A DNA stretch of 64,000 bases from Enterobacter cloacae (GTDB lineage Bacteria > Pseudomonadota > Gammaproteobacteria > Enterobacterales > Enterobacteriaceae), in the NCBI RefSeq assembly GCF_013375935.1, contig NZ_CP056117.1, forward strand, positions 1,860,001 through 1,924,000, read 5' to 3'. Shown here piece after piece: positions 1 through 8,741 of the stretch. The position numbers were made by a program, and so were the translations under genes. Below the pieces are notes generated by a model, which was not told the origin of the DNA, searched no databases, and was given only the letters and a program-made list of their open reading frames with translations. Positions within the stretch are counted from its first letter, which is position 1, and the number at the start of each line of letters is the position of its first letter.

Positions 1-1349
1 AACCCCTGATTGCCCGGCGCCGTTGACGCCAGACGATGCGCCAGCCTTTCGGCCTCCGGCAGGGCGTTGGTCGCCAGCAAATAGTTAAATGTGAGCGACT
101 GCCCGGTAAGCCACCGATCGTTCGGCTGAGCGGTCGGGGACCCGAAGTCGTAGCGGATCCAGGGGACGCTGCGGGTCTGGCGCTCAACGTAGCGGCGGGC
201 GGCCTGGTACTGCCCCGTATCCAGCCAGGCGTAGAAAAGCGCGTGCTCCTCGTCCTGCGGATCGGAGGCGTACCGTGGATAGCGCTGCAGAAGCGAGAAG
301 GCGGCGGCGGTGTTTTTCTCCTGCAAATAGGCGGATATCGCCCAGCCGATGGCCCACTCCGGCACCGGATGCCGTGCGGCTGTCAGCGCCTGGTATTCGC
401 TAATGACCTGCCGGTAATCACCGTGCGCATACAGCGCGCCAAGCCGATCGATACAGGCAAGGATGACGTCTTCTGCCGCCTGCGGTTCGCTTTGCCAGCG
501 GGAAAGCAGGGCGTAGTAACGATCTAACGCGTTTTGCGCCAGCCGCAGGCGCTCTTTCTCCGTTCTGCCGGGCACGTCCGCCAGGCGAACCATTTCGGCA
601 GCGGCGTTACGTTCAAGGCGGCGACGCTCCGCGGGGGACAGCGCCGCGCTTCGTGACAGCCAGAGCGCGGGCGTGCTTACCCTGTTATCCGCTAGCGCAT
701 CGATCGTCTCGCGAAGAAGGGCTGTATTCCCCGGTGCGGCGTTCAGCGCGCGCATGTCCGCCAGCAGCCGATCCCAGCTTTTTCCCTGACGCATCCAGAC
801 ATAGGAGAGCGTCTCAAGGTGCGCGGGAGAAGGATCGTCCTTAACCATCTGCCGGGCTTCCCGAAGCGCGAGGCGATCCATGCGGGCGTCGGCCAGGGTC
901 TTAACGTAGCCGATGCGGTAATCGTCGTTATCCGGCGCAAGGCTGCGCGCCTCTTTCCACAGCGTTAAGGCGGAAGGCCAGGCTTTTTGGTTTCTTCTTG
1001 ACTGCGCGACGGCAGCGATGGCGCGAGCGGGCAGCGGCATATAGATGCCATAACGCTGCCAGACCTGAATAACCTCGTTATCGCGGCCCGCCCAGGAGGC
1101 TACCTGTAACCAGTCCGCAACCCGTTCGGGCGTTAAAGCATGCTGCTGCTCGTAGCGCTGTACATAATCAAGAAACAGAGCGTAATTACCGTTACGTGCC
1201 TGTTGAATCTGATGCTCATAAACGGATTCATCAGCCTGAACCAGAACAGGAAAGAGTAATACCAGGAACAATAATATTGTGGTGCGATAAAAGAATAACG
1301 TAGTGAAGCGAAGCGATCTTTCCATATCTATTTGCCATTTGTTTATCAT
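1..1349 (-). CDS. pgaA: PgaA, poly-beta-1,6-N-acetylglucosamine export porin (5' part, runs off the window)
   Basis: Read on the minus strand this frame is open from 1349 to base 1, about 449 codons, so only the N-terminal half of an approximately 800-residue protein is present. A hydrophobic signal peptide (LLFLVLLFPVLVQA) precedes a region resembling the periplasmic TPR domain of E. coli PgaA: 'ERVADWLQVASWAGRDNEVIQVWQRY' region, 'WPSALTLWKEA', and 'LPEAERLAHRLASTAPGNQG' near the window edge. PgaA carries the exopolysaccharide across the outer membrane through a C-terminal barrel that lies outside the window, presumably followed by pgaBCD. The start at 1349 has an in-frame alternative ATG at 1325; neither has a strong ribosome site. 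Confidence 0.88.
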   Translation of the reverse strand, partial: MINKWQIDMERSLRFTTLFFYRTTILLFLVLLFPVLVQADESVYEHQIQQARNGNYALFLDYVQRYEQQHALTPERVADWLQVASWAGRDNEVIQVWQRYGIYMPLPARAIAAVAQSRRNQKAWPSALTLWKEARSLAPDNDDYRIGYVKTLADARMDRLALREARQMVKDDPSPAHLETLSYVWMRQGKSWDRLLADMRALNAAPGNTALLRETIDALADNRVSTPALWLSRSAALSPAERRRLERNAAAEMVRLADVPGRTEKERLRLAQNALDRYYALLSRWQSEPQAAEDVILACIDRLGALYAHGDYRQVISEYQALTAARHPVPEWAIGWAISAYLQEKNTAAAFSLLQRYPRYASDPQDEEHALFYAWLDTGQYQAARRYVERQTRSVPWIRYDFGSPTAQPNDRWLTGQSLTFNYLLATNALPEAERLAHRLASTAPGNQG

Positions 1350-1943
1350 GAATCCATTGCATAACACGGCCGCCTTTTAACTCAGCGTTAAAGGCCATAA
1401 AGGAAAACATTAAATCTGAATGATGTTACGTTATGGGGTACTTACCTAAAGGTAATTATGAGCCCTCCGCACAGTGGTTCGGTTGGGGGTAATGTACACC
1501 TGATGTGTTGGGGGATAAATAAGCTGAAAAGCGGGGTGGAGGTTTTGAGATAATTCTGGAAGCAAGCGGTTTTTTAGATAATTAAATACAAGGTGTTTGT
1601 TTTTAAGTTACTGATAGTATTTGATTTTTCTTTCTTGCTTTTCCTTTTGGCTATATTCGAAATGAAGTTCTGTGCAGTTAATTAAAGAACTTTCCGGTGC
1701 ATGTTTGGGAAGTTTCATGACAAAAATTCTTAATGTTCAGGGAAGTGACTTTTCTGAAATTCTTTTTTATTTATAATTAACGCAAGCCATTGAGTGATAG
1801 TCTGCAAAAAGTCTGGCTCACCAATGCGCATATTGAGGGATGATCAAAGCCAGAATACATTTGCCGTTAATGTAAAGCGCTATAAACGAAAGCGTTCTTC
1901 TTTCTTAAGAGGCGGGCTTGCTATAATCTAAAAGGGATGGTTA
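1350..1943. promoter_or_regulatory. AT-rich divergent intergenic region between pgaA and the LuxR-type regulator
   Basis: This 594-bp gap has no convincing gene. It is clearly more AT-rich than its flanks, especially 1560-1800, and must hold the divergent promoters of pgaA (leftward) and the orphan regulator (rightward). Such a long AT-rich gap upstream of an exopolysaccharide operon suits H-NS-type silencing, but that is inference. Confidence 0.5.
1922..1927 (+). promoter_or_regulatory. -10 box of the orphan regulator gene
   Basis: A perfect TATAAT lies 17 bases before the GTG start at 1944, followed by a purine-rich ribosome site AAAGGGA at 1931-1937. No good -35 hexamer is seen at the right distance. 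If used, the transcript leader would be only about ten bases. Confidence 0.4.
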
Positions 1944-2522
1944 GTGGCGACTTCAATAGTGTTAGTGACTCAGGATTGTTTCCTTGTCAGGGGGATGCGG
2001 CTATTTTTCCCGGATATAATTTGCCTCAGTTCGATTGACAGAAACATATTTGATACCGGTGCAGATGAATATACTGTACTGATTGATAGCCGTACGCCGC
2101 TCCGTTTATATGATTACCTGATACGCCATCCGGCCAGAACGAGAAAAACGATCTGCTGCGTTATGCTGGATATGGGCCATCGGGATGAGGATCTGCTCAG
2201 TATGAAGCTGTTTATGAACACGTCGCTTACGGCTCCGGATATGGCGTCGTTATTCAATCTGGTGCTCGATATGAAAGGCAGGCGTCTGACAACCAAATGG
2301 CTGCTTAACTTACGGCTGAGCAGACACGAAGCGATAATGCTGCGGTTGCTGAAGGCAGGGAGGTCGATGGAAGAGATTGCAGAGAAGCTGAATATGTCGG
2401 TCAAAAGCCTGTACCGCAAGCGAACGATGCTGTCGGAGCGGCTAGGGGCGGGGAACTTCAACGAAGCGTGTTTGTTTATCTTTAAAAACAAACTGCTGGA
2501 CGCGGTTGGGAACGATCCCTAG
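1944..2522 (+). CDS. orphan LuxR-type HTH regulator with receiver-like N-terminus
   Basis: This 192-residue protein starts at GTG 1944, behind the ribosome site AAAGGGA. Residues about 1-110 begin with an IVLVTQDCFLVRGMR strand-helix pattern like a degenerate receiver fold. I see no clear acidic phosphorylation pocket. Residues about 125-180 form a GerE/LuxR helix-turn-helix (LSRHEAIMLRLLKAG, MEEIAEKLNMSVKSLYRKR). The layout resembles RcsA/BglJ-type orphan regulators, which act on surface-polysaccharide or adhesion genes. It is divergent from pgaA and convergent with the autotransporter gene, so control of one of them is plausible. No specific family member is recognised. Confidence 0.75.
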   Translation: MATSIVLVTQDCFLVRGMRLFFPDIICLSSIDRNIFDTGADEYTVLIDSRTPLRLYDYLIRHPARTRKTICCVMLDMGHRDEDLLSMKLFMNTSLTAPDMASLFNLVLDMKGRRLTTKWLLNLRLSRHEAIMLRLLKAGRSMEEIAEKLNMSVKSLYRKRTMLSERLGAGNFNEACLFIFKNKLLDAVGNDP

Positions 2523-2537
2523 CTTTGTCAGAAGCCA

Positions 2538-2570
2538 AAAGCAAAAACCCGCCACGAGGGCGGGTTCGTT
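2538..2570 (-). terminator. intrinsic terminator of the autotransporter gene (copy 1 of a 30-bp repeat)
   Basis: Stem AACCCGCC (2546-2553) pairs with GGCGGGTT (2559-2566) around loop ACGAG. On the minus strand the hairpin is followed by five T residues, so it stops leftward transcription out of the autotransporter gene. Bases 2538-2567 are identical to 8742-8771 beside tRNA-Phe. Confidence 0.8.
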
Positions 2571-2583
2571 AAAGGGAAATCCT

Positions 2584-5500
2584 TCAGAACGACCAGCGCA
2601 GATTAGCGTTAACCGAGTTGACGCGGGTGTCCGCACCATATTGTCCCTGATAACCCACATCCAGCGTCGCAGCACGGGACAGCTGTACGCTCACGCCGAT
2701 ATCACCCACCATCACGTCCTCATCCACGGCCTGCCCCTGAGTAATGAACGCGTCGCTGCCCGCAAACGCCATGCGCGAAGAGGTATTCTTATCGCCATAC
2801 GCGTGCTGCCATCCCAGCGAACCGTAGAGGTTAACGTTCTTCGGCAGTTCGGTCATACCGCGCACCCCGAGGGTGGAATAGAAGGTGTTCATCGTTTCGT
2901 TACGTACGCTCAGCGCGGCGGCACCGCCGTCCTCCCTGAAGCTGTCGGTATGCAGTCGAATGTACGATAAATTGACGAACGGCTCGAGATTCATATCAGG
3001 CTGGCCGAAACGGTAGCCCGCTTCGGTGAACGCCAGCAGAGAGTTGGCGTCGTAATCCGACTTCAGCCGATCCGAGAAGCCGCTGAAATCAACGTTGCGC
3101 TCGCCTTCGATCTTGTGCCAGGTGTAACCCAGCGCGCCGCGAAGGGAGAACGCATCCTGTTGACCAGCCGCATACAGGCCAAGGTGATAGTTGTCGGTAT
3201 CCGTTGAGGAACGACGGCTGTCGACGTCGTAATCACCGCGGCTGTAACCGAAGTAGCCACCGACGCGCACGTTATGGTCCGCCAGCTTGCGATCTGCCCC
3301 CAGCAGGAAGCCGGTGGTGTTGCCGTCCAGCTTGCCCACGTTACCGTCGCCGCTGTTTCGGCTCCAGGAGCTGAAGGTCTGGCCCCAGACGCCACTGTTT
3401 TGCGGCTCCGGCTGCTGCACCAGCGACATCGCTAGCGGTGGTATCGGCAGGCTGTCGTTATCAAACGCGCGCTGCATACGCTGGTTTAAGACGTTAACCA
3501 CCTGCGTGCTGCCGGCGATAAGACTGGACTGCACGGACGGATAAACTTCACCGGACAGCTGGTTGAACGCCTCGCGCGCTTCCGGCGCGCTCAGCACCAG
3601 CAGCGAGTTATACAGCGCCAGCGACGGGCCGCTTTGCGTCAGCGTGGAGAGCGCACCGGCGGTATTCCACTGGTTGCTGCTCCTGGCCACGGTCTGGAAA
3701 ATCCCCGGCTTGCCGCTGCCCGGGTTTTCACCGCCAGGATCCTCACCGCCCGGGTTTTCTCCACCTGGGTTCTCACCACCTGGGTTCTCACCACCCGGGT
3801 TCTCACCACCCGGGTTTTCGCCTCCGGGGTTCTCTCCTCCTGGATTTTCACCGCCAGGGTTTTCGCCTCCAGGATTCTCACCGCCGGTCTCTTTCTGCGC
3901 GATGGTCAGATCGACGGCGTTGGTGCTCTGCCTGAGCGCCACGTCCAGGAAGGCGGATTTAGATATCGCCGACGCAAACTCGCCGTCAATCCCGCCGTTC
4001 GACGTCAAAATGCGGTAGCTTTGGCCCGTTTTGTAGCTGGTTTGCGGGTCCAGCGCGGTGACCTGTACTTTAGCCAGATCGCTGATGGTCGTTTTGCCCG
4101 ATACCAGCAGCTGGTCGCTGCGGCCATCTCCCGCGATATCTACGTCATAGAAAGATTCGCCGATAAAGTTCAGATAGCGTTTCAGCGTCAACGTGCCGAT
4201 ATTGCCGTCGCCGGGCGAGATATGCCCGCCGGACAGGATCTCGGTCTGGCCCAGCGTGCCGTTCCCGCCCAGCGTGCCGCCGGCCTTGATTGACGCGGCG
4301 CTGCTGTAGCCCAGCCCGTTGCTGACGTCTGAACCCGCCGTCGCGTTGAGGATCAGCGTGCCGCCGTTCTCCGCGCTTAGCGTCTGGACGTCAAAAATAT
4401 CGTCTTCTGGCCGGGTGTTAATATTGCTGGCAATGATGACTTTACCGCCCCGCGCGGTTACGTTCGCCTGAAGGGCTGAAAGATCGCCGTTCAGCGTCGT
4501 CTGCCCGGAGGTGTTGATCACATCCCCTTCGCCGCTCATCGTGTTGCTGAAGACGTAATCGTCGTCGGTATGGTTGAAGTAGACATAGCTGCCGAACAGC
4601 CCGCCGCGCAGGCTGATTGCCGTCTTCGCATCAAGGGTTCCCGCGCCGCCCGCCGTGCCAGGCGTTGGCTCCGTTATACCCGTGCCGGTATCCATGTTGC
4701 CGCGGCTGCCGATGATGAGCGCACCCCGGTTCGAGCCGGAACCCGATGTCCCCACGATCAGCGTATTGCTGCCTGCGGAAAATGAACCGCCGTCAATAAC
4801 CGACAGCACGCCGTTGCCATAATCACCCACGCTAACGCTGCTGTCGCTGGTAAAGCGCGAGTCTTTGCCCGCAATCACCAGCTCAGCGGTTTTCCCTGCC
4901 CCGGAGACGCCCGCCACCTGCACGCCGCCAACGTTAACCGCTCCGCCGTCCAGTACGTCCAGGTCGCCATTAAGCGTCAACGTACGGCCAACGTTCCACT
5001 GTGAGCCGCTCCCGGTGACGGTGGCTTTCGGGCTCAGCGTGTCGGCTTCATCCGGCCCGGTACCATTACCGATGCGCGCATCGTAGGCGGTATTGAGCGC
5101 CGCACCGTCCTCAATTGCCAGCGTGGAGCGTGCGCCCAGATCGGGGCCTACGCTCAGAAAATTACTGGTCACGCGAGAGCCGGCACCCGTGGCGATAAGG
5201 TGGCTGTCGTAGCCCCGGGTGGTGCCGACAACGATCTCCTTTGCGCTTGCCAGCGCGCCCTCTTCGACTCGCAGGGTGCCGAGCCCGAGATTCAGGTCGC
5301 CGCGCAGGACGTACCGATCGTTCACCGCGTTAAGCTCCGCGTTTGGCCCACGGACCGTGACCACGCTTTCATAAATCTGGCCGTCGAACAGCCGACCGAT
5401 ATTGATGTTATAGGCGGTGATTTTGCCATTATCGATCAGCAGGTTTCCGCGTTGAGTACGTCCAACGTAAACATCGCCGGTGTAACCCAGCGTTTCGGTA

Positions 5501-5646
5501 ATACGCGAGTCGCCGTCAAAAAATGCATCGGCTGCACGCGCGACGTCGGCAGGTAAAAGCAATAACAGCGGCGCGGAAAATAGGGCGAGGTAAAGTCTGG
5601 AAAGCGGCGTCTTAACCGCTAAAGAATGCGATGTAGAGTTATTCAC
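2584..5646 (-). CDS. type V autotransporter adhesin-like protein with GGENP repeat linker
   Basis: This is a 1020-residue self-exported outer-membrane protein. An N-terminal signal peptide (hydrophobic ALFSAPLLLLLPADVARA, residues about 20-38) is followed by a Gly/Asn-rich beta-helix-type passenger (about 40-585; repeated patterns such as 'GSGSQWNVGRTLTLNG' and 'GAGTLDAKTAISLRGG'). A linker of eleven GGE(N/D)P pentapeptides occupies residues about 588-642. A beta-barrel domain starts near 'GVWGQTFSSWSR' (about 760) and ends in the classical aromatic terminus NLRWSF. No protease triad was seen, so adhesion or aggregation is the likelier role. The gene follows a lipoprotein gene on the same strand and ends at a strong terminator. 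Confidence 0.88.
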   Translation of the reverse strand: MNNSTSHSLAVKTPLSRLYLALFSAPLLLLLPADVARAADAFFDGDSRITETLGYTGDVYVGRTQRGNLLIDNGKITAYNINIGRLFDGQIYESVVTVRGPNAELNAVNDRYVLRGDLNLGLGTLRVEEGALASAKEIVVGTTRGYDSHLIATGAGSRVTSNFLSVGPDLGARSTLAIEDGAALNTAYDARIGNGTGPDEADTLSPKATVTGSGSQWNVGRTLTLNGDLDVLDGGAVNVGGVQVAGVSGAGKTAELVIAGKDSRFTSDSSVSVGDYGNGVLSVIDGGSFSAGSNTLIVGTSGSGSNRGALIIGSRGNMDTGTGITEPTPGTAGGAGTLDAKTAISLRGGLFGSYVYFNHTDDDYVFSNTMSGEGDVINTSGQTTLNGDLSALQANVTARGGKVIIASNINTRPEDDIFDVQTLSAENGGTLILNATAGSDVSNGLGYSSAASIKAGGTLGGNGTLGQTEILSGGHISPGDGNIGTLTLKRYLNFIGESFYDVDIAGDGRSDQLLVSGKTTISDLAKVQVTALDPQTSYKTGQSYRILTSNGGIDGEFASAISKSAFLDVALRQSTNAVDLTIAQKETGGENPGGENPGGENPGGENPGGENPGGENPGGENPGGENPGGENPGGEDPGGENPGSGKPGIFQTVARSSNQWNTAGALSTLTQSGPSLALYNSLLVLSAPEAREAFNQLSGEVYPSVQSSLIAGSTQVVNVLNQRMQRAFDNDSLPIPPLAMSLVQQPEPQNSGVWGQTFSSWSRNSGDGNVGKLDGNTTGFLLGADRKLADHNVRVGGYFGYSRGDYDVDSRRSSTDTDNYHLGLYAAGQQDAFSLRGALGYTWHKIEGERNVDFSGFSDRLKSDYDANSLLAFTEAGYRFGQPDMNLEPFVNLSYIRLHTDSFREDGGAAALSVRNETMNTFYSTLGVRGMTELPKNVNLYGSLGWQHAYGDKNTSSRMAFAGSDAFITQGQAVDEDVMVGDIGVSVQLSRAATLDVGYQGQYGADTRVNSVNANLRWSF
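3721..3885 (-). repeat. 11 x 15-bp in-frame tandem repeat encoding GGE(N/D)P
   Basis: Eleven consecutive 15-base units encode GGENP (ten) or GGEDP (one), followed by the degenerate GSGKP. Units differ at synonymous positions (ggg/gga, ttc/ttt, acc/gcc/tcc), but two adjacent units around 3766-3795 are identical. The tract forms the flexible, acidic, proline-rich hinge between passenger and barrel. Unit gain or loss would keep the frame and change only the spacer length. Confidence 0.95.
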
Positions 5647-5722
5647 GGGCTATCTCCGTACTCATTAGCGTGATGTCGGGAAAATCGTTTTTATATGAAA
5701 ACTCAGATACGTCAGATAACGT

Positions 5723-5749
5723 AAAAGGCGTTATTTATGTACGCCTTTT
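5723..5749 (-). terminator. hairpin between the lipoprotein and autotransporter genes
   Basis: AAAAGGCGT (5723-5731) pairs with ACGCCTTTT (5741-5749) around a 9-base AT-rich loop. It sits 14 bases past the lipoprotein stop codon in the direction of transcription, so it may terminate or attenuate read-through into the autotransporter gene. Confidence 0.5.
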
Positions 5750-5762
5750 GCTGTGGCATTAA

Positions 5763-6077
5763 TTATTTATGTGTGACAACAGGTGTACAGGTTGGCGCGC
5801 TCAGCGTCGGTGCGGATCCTAAAATTCCCGGCATCATCATCGATGAGCAATCGAAAATACGCCCTTTTTCCGTCGTCGCGCGATAAGAGAGTTTTTGTCC
5901 TCCCAGCGCGTCCGGCTGGGCGCCATTAACGTTGGTCACGGTTATTTCATCCGATGAGCCCAGCCCCAGCATTTTAGCGGTCTCCGCCTGCAGGAGTGGA
6001 ATAGCCTGATCGGTTTTTAGCGTGGAACAACCGGCTAGCATCAACGTAATGGTTAAAAAGAGCAGCGATTTTTTCAT
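5763..6077 (-). CDS. small predicted lipoprotein
   Basis: This 104-residue protein has a lipoprotein signal peptide: MKKSLLFLTITLML followed by the lipobox LAGC, giving Cys17 as the lipidated residue. Residue +2 is Ser, which predicts outer-membrane sorting. The mature part is short and has two further cysteines (FDCSS and PTCTP) that could form a disulfide. The family is not recognised. It lies directly upstream of the autotransporter on the same strand and divergent from the two-component genes, so it may help assemble the autotransporter or sense envelope state; this is inference from position only. Confidence 0.7.
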   Translation of the reverse strand: MKKSLLFLTITLMLAGCSTLKTDQAIPLLQAETAKMLGLGSSDEITVTNVNGAQPDALGGQKLSYRATTEKGRIFDCSSMMMPGILGSAPTLSAPTCTPVVTHK

Positions 6078-6094
6078 AAATTATCCTTTATATC

Positions 6095-6117
6095 CAATCA
6101 GTTAATTTCACTGATTG
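6095..6117. promoter_or_regulatory. inverted repeat in the lipoprotein/response-regulator divergent promoter
   Basis: CAATCAGT (6095-6102) and ACTGATTG (6110-6117) form a perfect 8-bp palindrome with a 7-bp spacer. It lies between the divergent lipoprotein and response-regulator genes and is a candidate regulator site. Confidence 0.4.
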
Positions 6118-6252
6118 TATTTAAGTTCTCAATTACCCAAATCAGCGAATAATATATTTCTCTTTCCTAATCGAAAAAACCCTCCTAAAGTAGGGTGGGT
6201 AGATAATAATTCATCCGTACTCTCAGATATGCGAAGGTCAAAGGAGGACCCT

Positions 6253-6885
6253 TTGGGACAGAATTATGCGCTGGTCGTTGATGACCATCCATTGGTAGCA
6301 AGCGGCATCGCCAATTTTCTGATTACACATTGCCAGTTTAAGCAGGCGTGCGTGGTGACGAATGAGGAAGATTGCTACCGTCAAATTAGGGATACCGGCC
6401 CGCCACGCTTGCTGGTAATCGATTTTTGGCTCTCGTCCGGAACGGCCCTGAAATTACTCAAAGAAATAAAACAACTTTACCCACAGGTACGACTCCTGGT
6501 GGTCAGCGGGGATGACAATAATGATCTCTGGCGGAAAGTGCATGCCGCCGGTGGGCACGGTTTTGTATTGAAAAGCGAGCCGCCTGAAATGTTCTCACGG
6601 GCCGTTTTCGCACTCGCTGATAATTTAACCTGGTTTCCTGAGGGAGACGAAATTCCCGTTAAGTCGACCAGTGAGAAGTTAAGTAAATTTAACTTAACGC
6701 CGCGACAAATTGACGTGTTAAATATGATTATGCGCGGCCTGCCAAATAAAAGAATCGCCGCACAGCTTTCAATTTCTGAGCCCACGGTTAAAGAACACAT
6801 CAGCAATATTTTGAAAAAGATAGGCGTTAACAGTCGGGTCGAAGCCATCACGCTTTTGCATGGCAAACAGGAATCATCGGAATGA
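6253..6885 (+). CDS. NarL/LuxR-family response regulator (TTG start)
   Basis: The receiver domain (residues about 5-120) has the acidic pair in ALVVDDHPLVASG, phosphoacceptor Asp57 (VIDFWLSSG), and Lys in FVLKS. A LuxR helix-turn-helix follows (LTPRQIDVLNMIMRG, LSISEPTVKEHISNILKKIG). Length is 210 residues, normal for this family. The start chosen is TTG at 6253 because AAGGAGG (6241-6247) lies five bases before it. Starting further upstream (ATG 6229 or 6115) would add residues with no family counterpart, and the ATG at 6229 places the ribosome site inside the gene. The stop overlaps the next gene's ATG by four bases, so kinase and regulator are co-translated. Confidence 0.85.
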   Translation: MGQNYALVVDDHPLVASGIANFLITHCQFKQACVVTNEEDCYRQIRDTGPPRLLVIDFWLSSGTALKLLKEIKQLYPQVRLLVVSGDDNNDLWRKVHAAGGHGFVLKSEPPEMFSRAVFALADNLTWFPEGDEIPVKSTSEKLSKFNLTPRQIDVLNMIMRGLPNKRIAAQLSISEPTVKEHISNILKKIGVNSRVEAITLLHGKQESSE

Positions 6886-8669
6886 GGTTTTTCCAGCGTT
6901 TACAAAACGATGTTATCTCTGCTCCGGCGCAGATCCGTTTGCTAAACAATACATTTCTACGGCTGGTATTCAGCTTTAGCGCGGTACCCTTTGTCGGTAT
7001 TCCTTTCGCCATCTGGATTTATATGCTTGGGGACAGCCTCGGCCCAACCATTACCTGGATAATCATTTATCTGCTATGTGCTGTGGCGATACGAATATTG
7101 CACCGGCGCTATCAGCGCGAAGCGAAAGAAAATGTTGAAAAGGACGTCCTGCGGCGCTGGCTTCCGCGTATTAATAATATCGCCTTTATTCACGGGCTGG
7201 GCATTTCATCACTCTATTTAATTACGCCACAGACGCAGAACTTTGACTTTTTCCTGCTGCTTAATATCAGCATTGCCGCCATCGTTGCCGCCAACGCAAC
7301 GCATCTGACGCCGGTCATCAGCACCTTTACGCGTTTTTTCTTCGCCTCGTGGGGCGTGCTGAACCTCGGTATTATCTGGCGGCTGGATGAGCTGATGTTC
7401 ATTGTGCTTATGCTGAACCTGCTTTACGGCTTCGCGATTTACCGCCATGCGTTAACGTCACATGCGTTCTTTATTCAGCAGGCGCTGCTTGAGGAAAAAA
7501 GCTCACGCCTGGCGGAGCAGTTTCGTCAGGCCAAAGAGGACGCGGAGCAGGCGCTGCTGGATAAAAATCAGTTTCTGACAACCGCCAGCCACGATCTGCG
7601 CCAGCCCGTGCACGCTATGGGCTTTCTGATCGAAGCCATCCTCCACCGAAACCGGGACGACAGCCTGACGCCGCAACTCCTTGACCTGCAGCAGAGCGTT
7701 CGCTCGGTACATTTGATGCTCAATTCTCTGCTCGATCTCAGCAAAATAGAATCCGGGAATGTACTCTCTGTCCCTACCAGAGTGGATATCGGCGCTCTGC
7801 TCGACTCGGTCATCACGCTGTTTCGCGAAGAGGCCAACAGCCGCGCACTTAGGCTGTGCACCCGGCGGCCCAAACGCCGCATCTGCGTGACAGGCGATCC
7901 GCTTCTGGTGCGACAGTCCCTGATTAACCTGATTCAAAACGCCCTCCGCTACACGCTCAAGGGCGGCGTGCTGGTCGCCATCCGACCGCGCGGCGAGGAG
8001 TGTATGGTGGAGGTGTGGGACACGGGGGTCGGTATCGCCGATGATGAGAAAGGCAAAATCTTTTCACCTTACTACCGCCCCGAGCTGGCATGGAAGATCG
8101 ACAGCGCCGGACACGGGCTGGGGCTGGCCGTAGTCGCCCGCTGTGCCAAGCTGATGAAGGTGAAGTACGGGATGCAATCCATTGAAGGTAAAGGCTCACG
8201 CTTCTGGATGCGCTTCAACCAATATGCTGGCGAAGACATCGCGCCGGATATCCCGCCCGCCAGCGACAACACCGCCACGCCGGTACGCTATGCGCCGCTG
8301 CACGGCTCCTGCCTGGTCGTCGATGACGACCCGCTGGTGACGTCTGCCTGGGAGAGCCTGATGAGCGTCTGGGGAATCAACGTGCGCTGTGCGGCCTCCG
8401 CTGAAGAAGCGTTTGCCATAATCGACGACGGCTTTACGCCGTTCGCCGTGCTGTGCGACCAGCGTCTGCGATCCGGCGAAAGCGGCTTCGACATCCTGAA
8501 GGCGCTTTTTGAACGCCTGCCGGATATGAGCGGCGCGATAGTCAGCGGCGAATTTAATTCACCGGTTCTGCTGGAGGCGGAGCAGGAGGGGTACCTGGTG
8601 CTCCGCAAGCCTCTCGAGCCGGCTAAACTGCATGCGCTGCTGACGCAGTGGTCGGGGGGGAATGGATAA
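6882..8669 (+). CDS. hybrid sensor histidine kinase with C-terminal receiver
   Basis: This 595-residue inner-membrane kinase has about six hydrophobic helices in residues 25-195 (no large periplasmic domain), then a coiled segment and HisKA with His237 in ASHDLRQPVHAMGF. An ATPase domain follows (NLIQNALRYT; DTGVGIADDE; GHGLGLAVVARCAKLM), then a receiver domain with Asp526 in VLCDQRLRSGESG and Lys in LRKPLE. This plan (TM sensor, HisKA, HATPase, REC) is shared with hybrid kinases that relay to a NarL-type partner, here the overlapping upstream gene. The ligand is unknown. The divergent lipoprotein and autotransporter genes are the obvious candidate targets. Confidence 0.85.
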   Translation: MRFFQRLQNDVISAPAQIRLLNNTFLRLVFSFSAVPFVGIPFAIWIYMLGDSLGPTITWIIIYLLCAVAIRILHRRYQREAKENVEKDVLRRWLPRINNIAFIHGLGISSLYLITPQTQNFDFFLLLNISIAAIVAANATHLTPVISTFTRFFFASWGVLNLGIIWRLDELMFIVLMLNLLYGFAIYRHALTSHAFFIQQALLEEKSSRLAEQFRQAKEDAEQALLDKNQFLTTASHDLRQPVHAMGFLIEAILHRNRDDSLTPQLLDLQQSVRSVHLMLNSLLDLSKIESGNVLSVPTRVDIGALLDSVITLFREEANSRALRLCTRRPKRRICVTGDPLLVRQSLINLIQNALRYTLKGGVLVAIRPRGEECMVEVWDTGVGIADDEKGKIFSPYYRPELAWKIDSAGHGLGLAVVARCAKLMKVKYGMQSIEGKGSRFWMRFNQYAGEDIAPDIPPASDNTATPVRYAPLHGSCLVVDDDPLVTSAWESLMSVWGINVRCAASAEEAFAIIDDGFTPFAVLCDQRLRSGESGFDILKALFERLPDMSGAIVSGEFNSPVLLEAEQEGYLVLRKPLEPAKLHALLTQWSGGNG

Positions 8670-8741
8670 AAACGTGGCTGCGGGATTACGTTGATTGAGC
8701 GGGGGCAAGTTAAGGCATTACGGAAGGATTGGCGGGCTTAG

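Noticed and set aside
1235..1367. short frame beginning at an ATG behind AAAAGGCGG just before pgaA
   Set aside because: It runs out of frame through the pgaA signal peptide region and encodes nothing recognisable; kept only as a possible leader peptide without evidence.
1350..1560. CsrA-type binding sites in the pgaA leader
   Set aside because: E. coli pgaA has several GGA-containing CsrA sites, but only isolated GGA triplets are seen here on the transcribed strand.
3721..3885. tandem array that could be taken for a CRISPR
   Set aside because: Units are 15 bp, contiguous, without spacers, and in frame inside the autotransporter gene.
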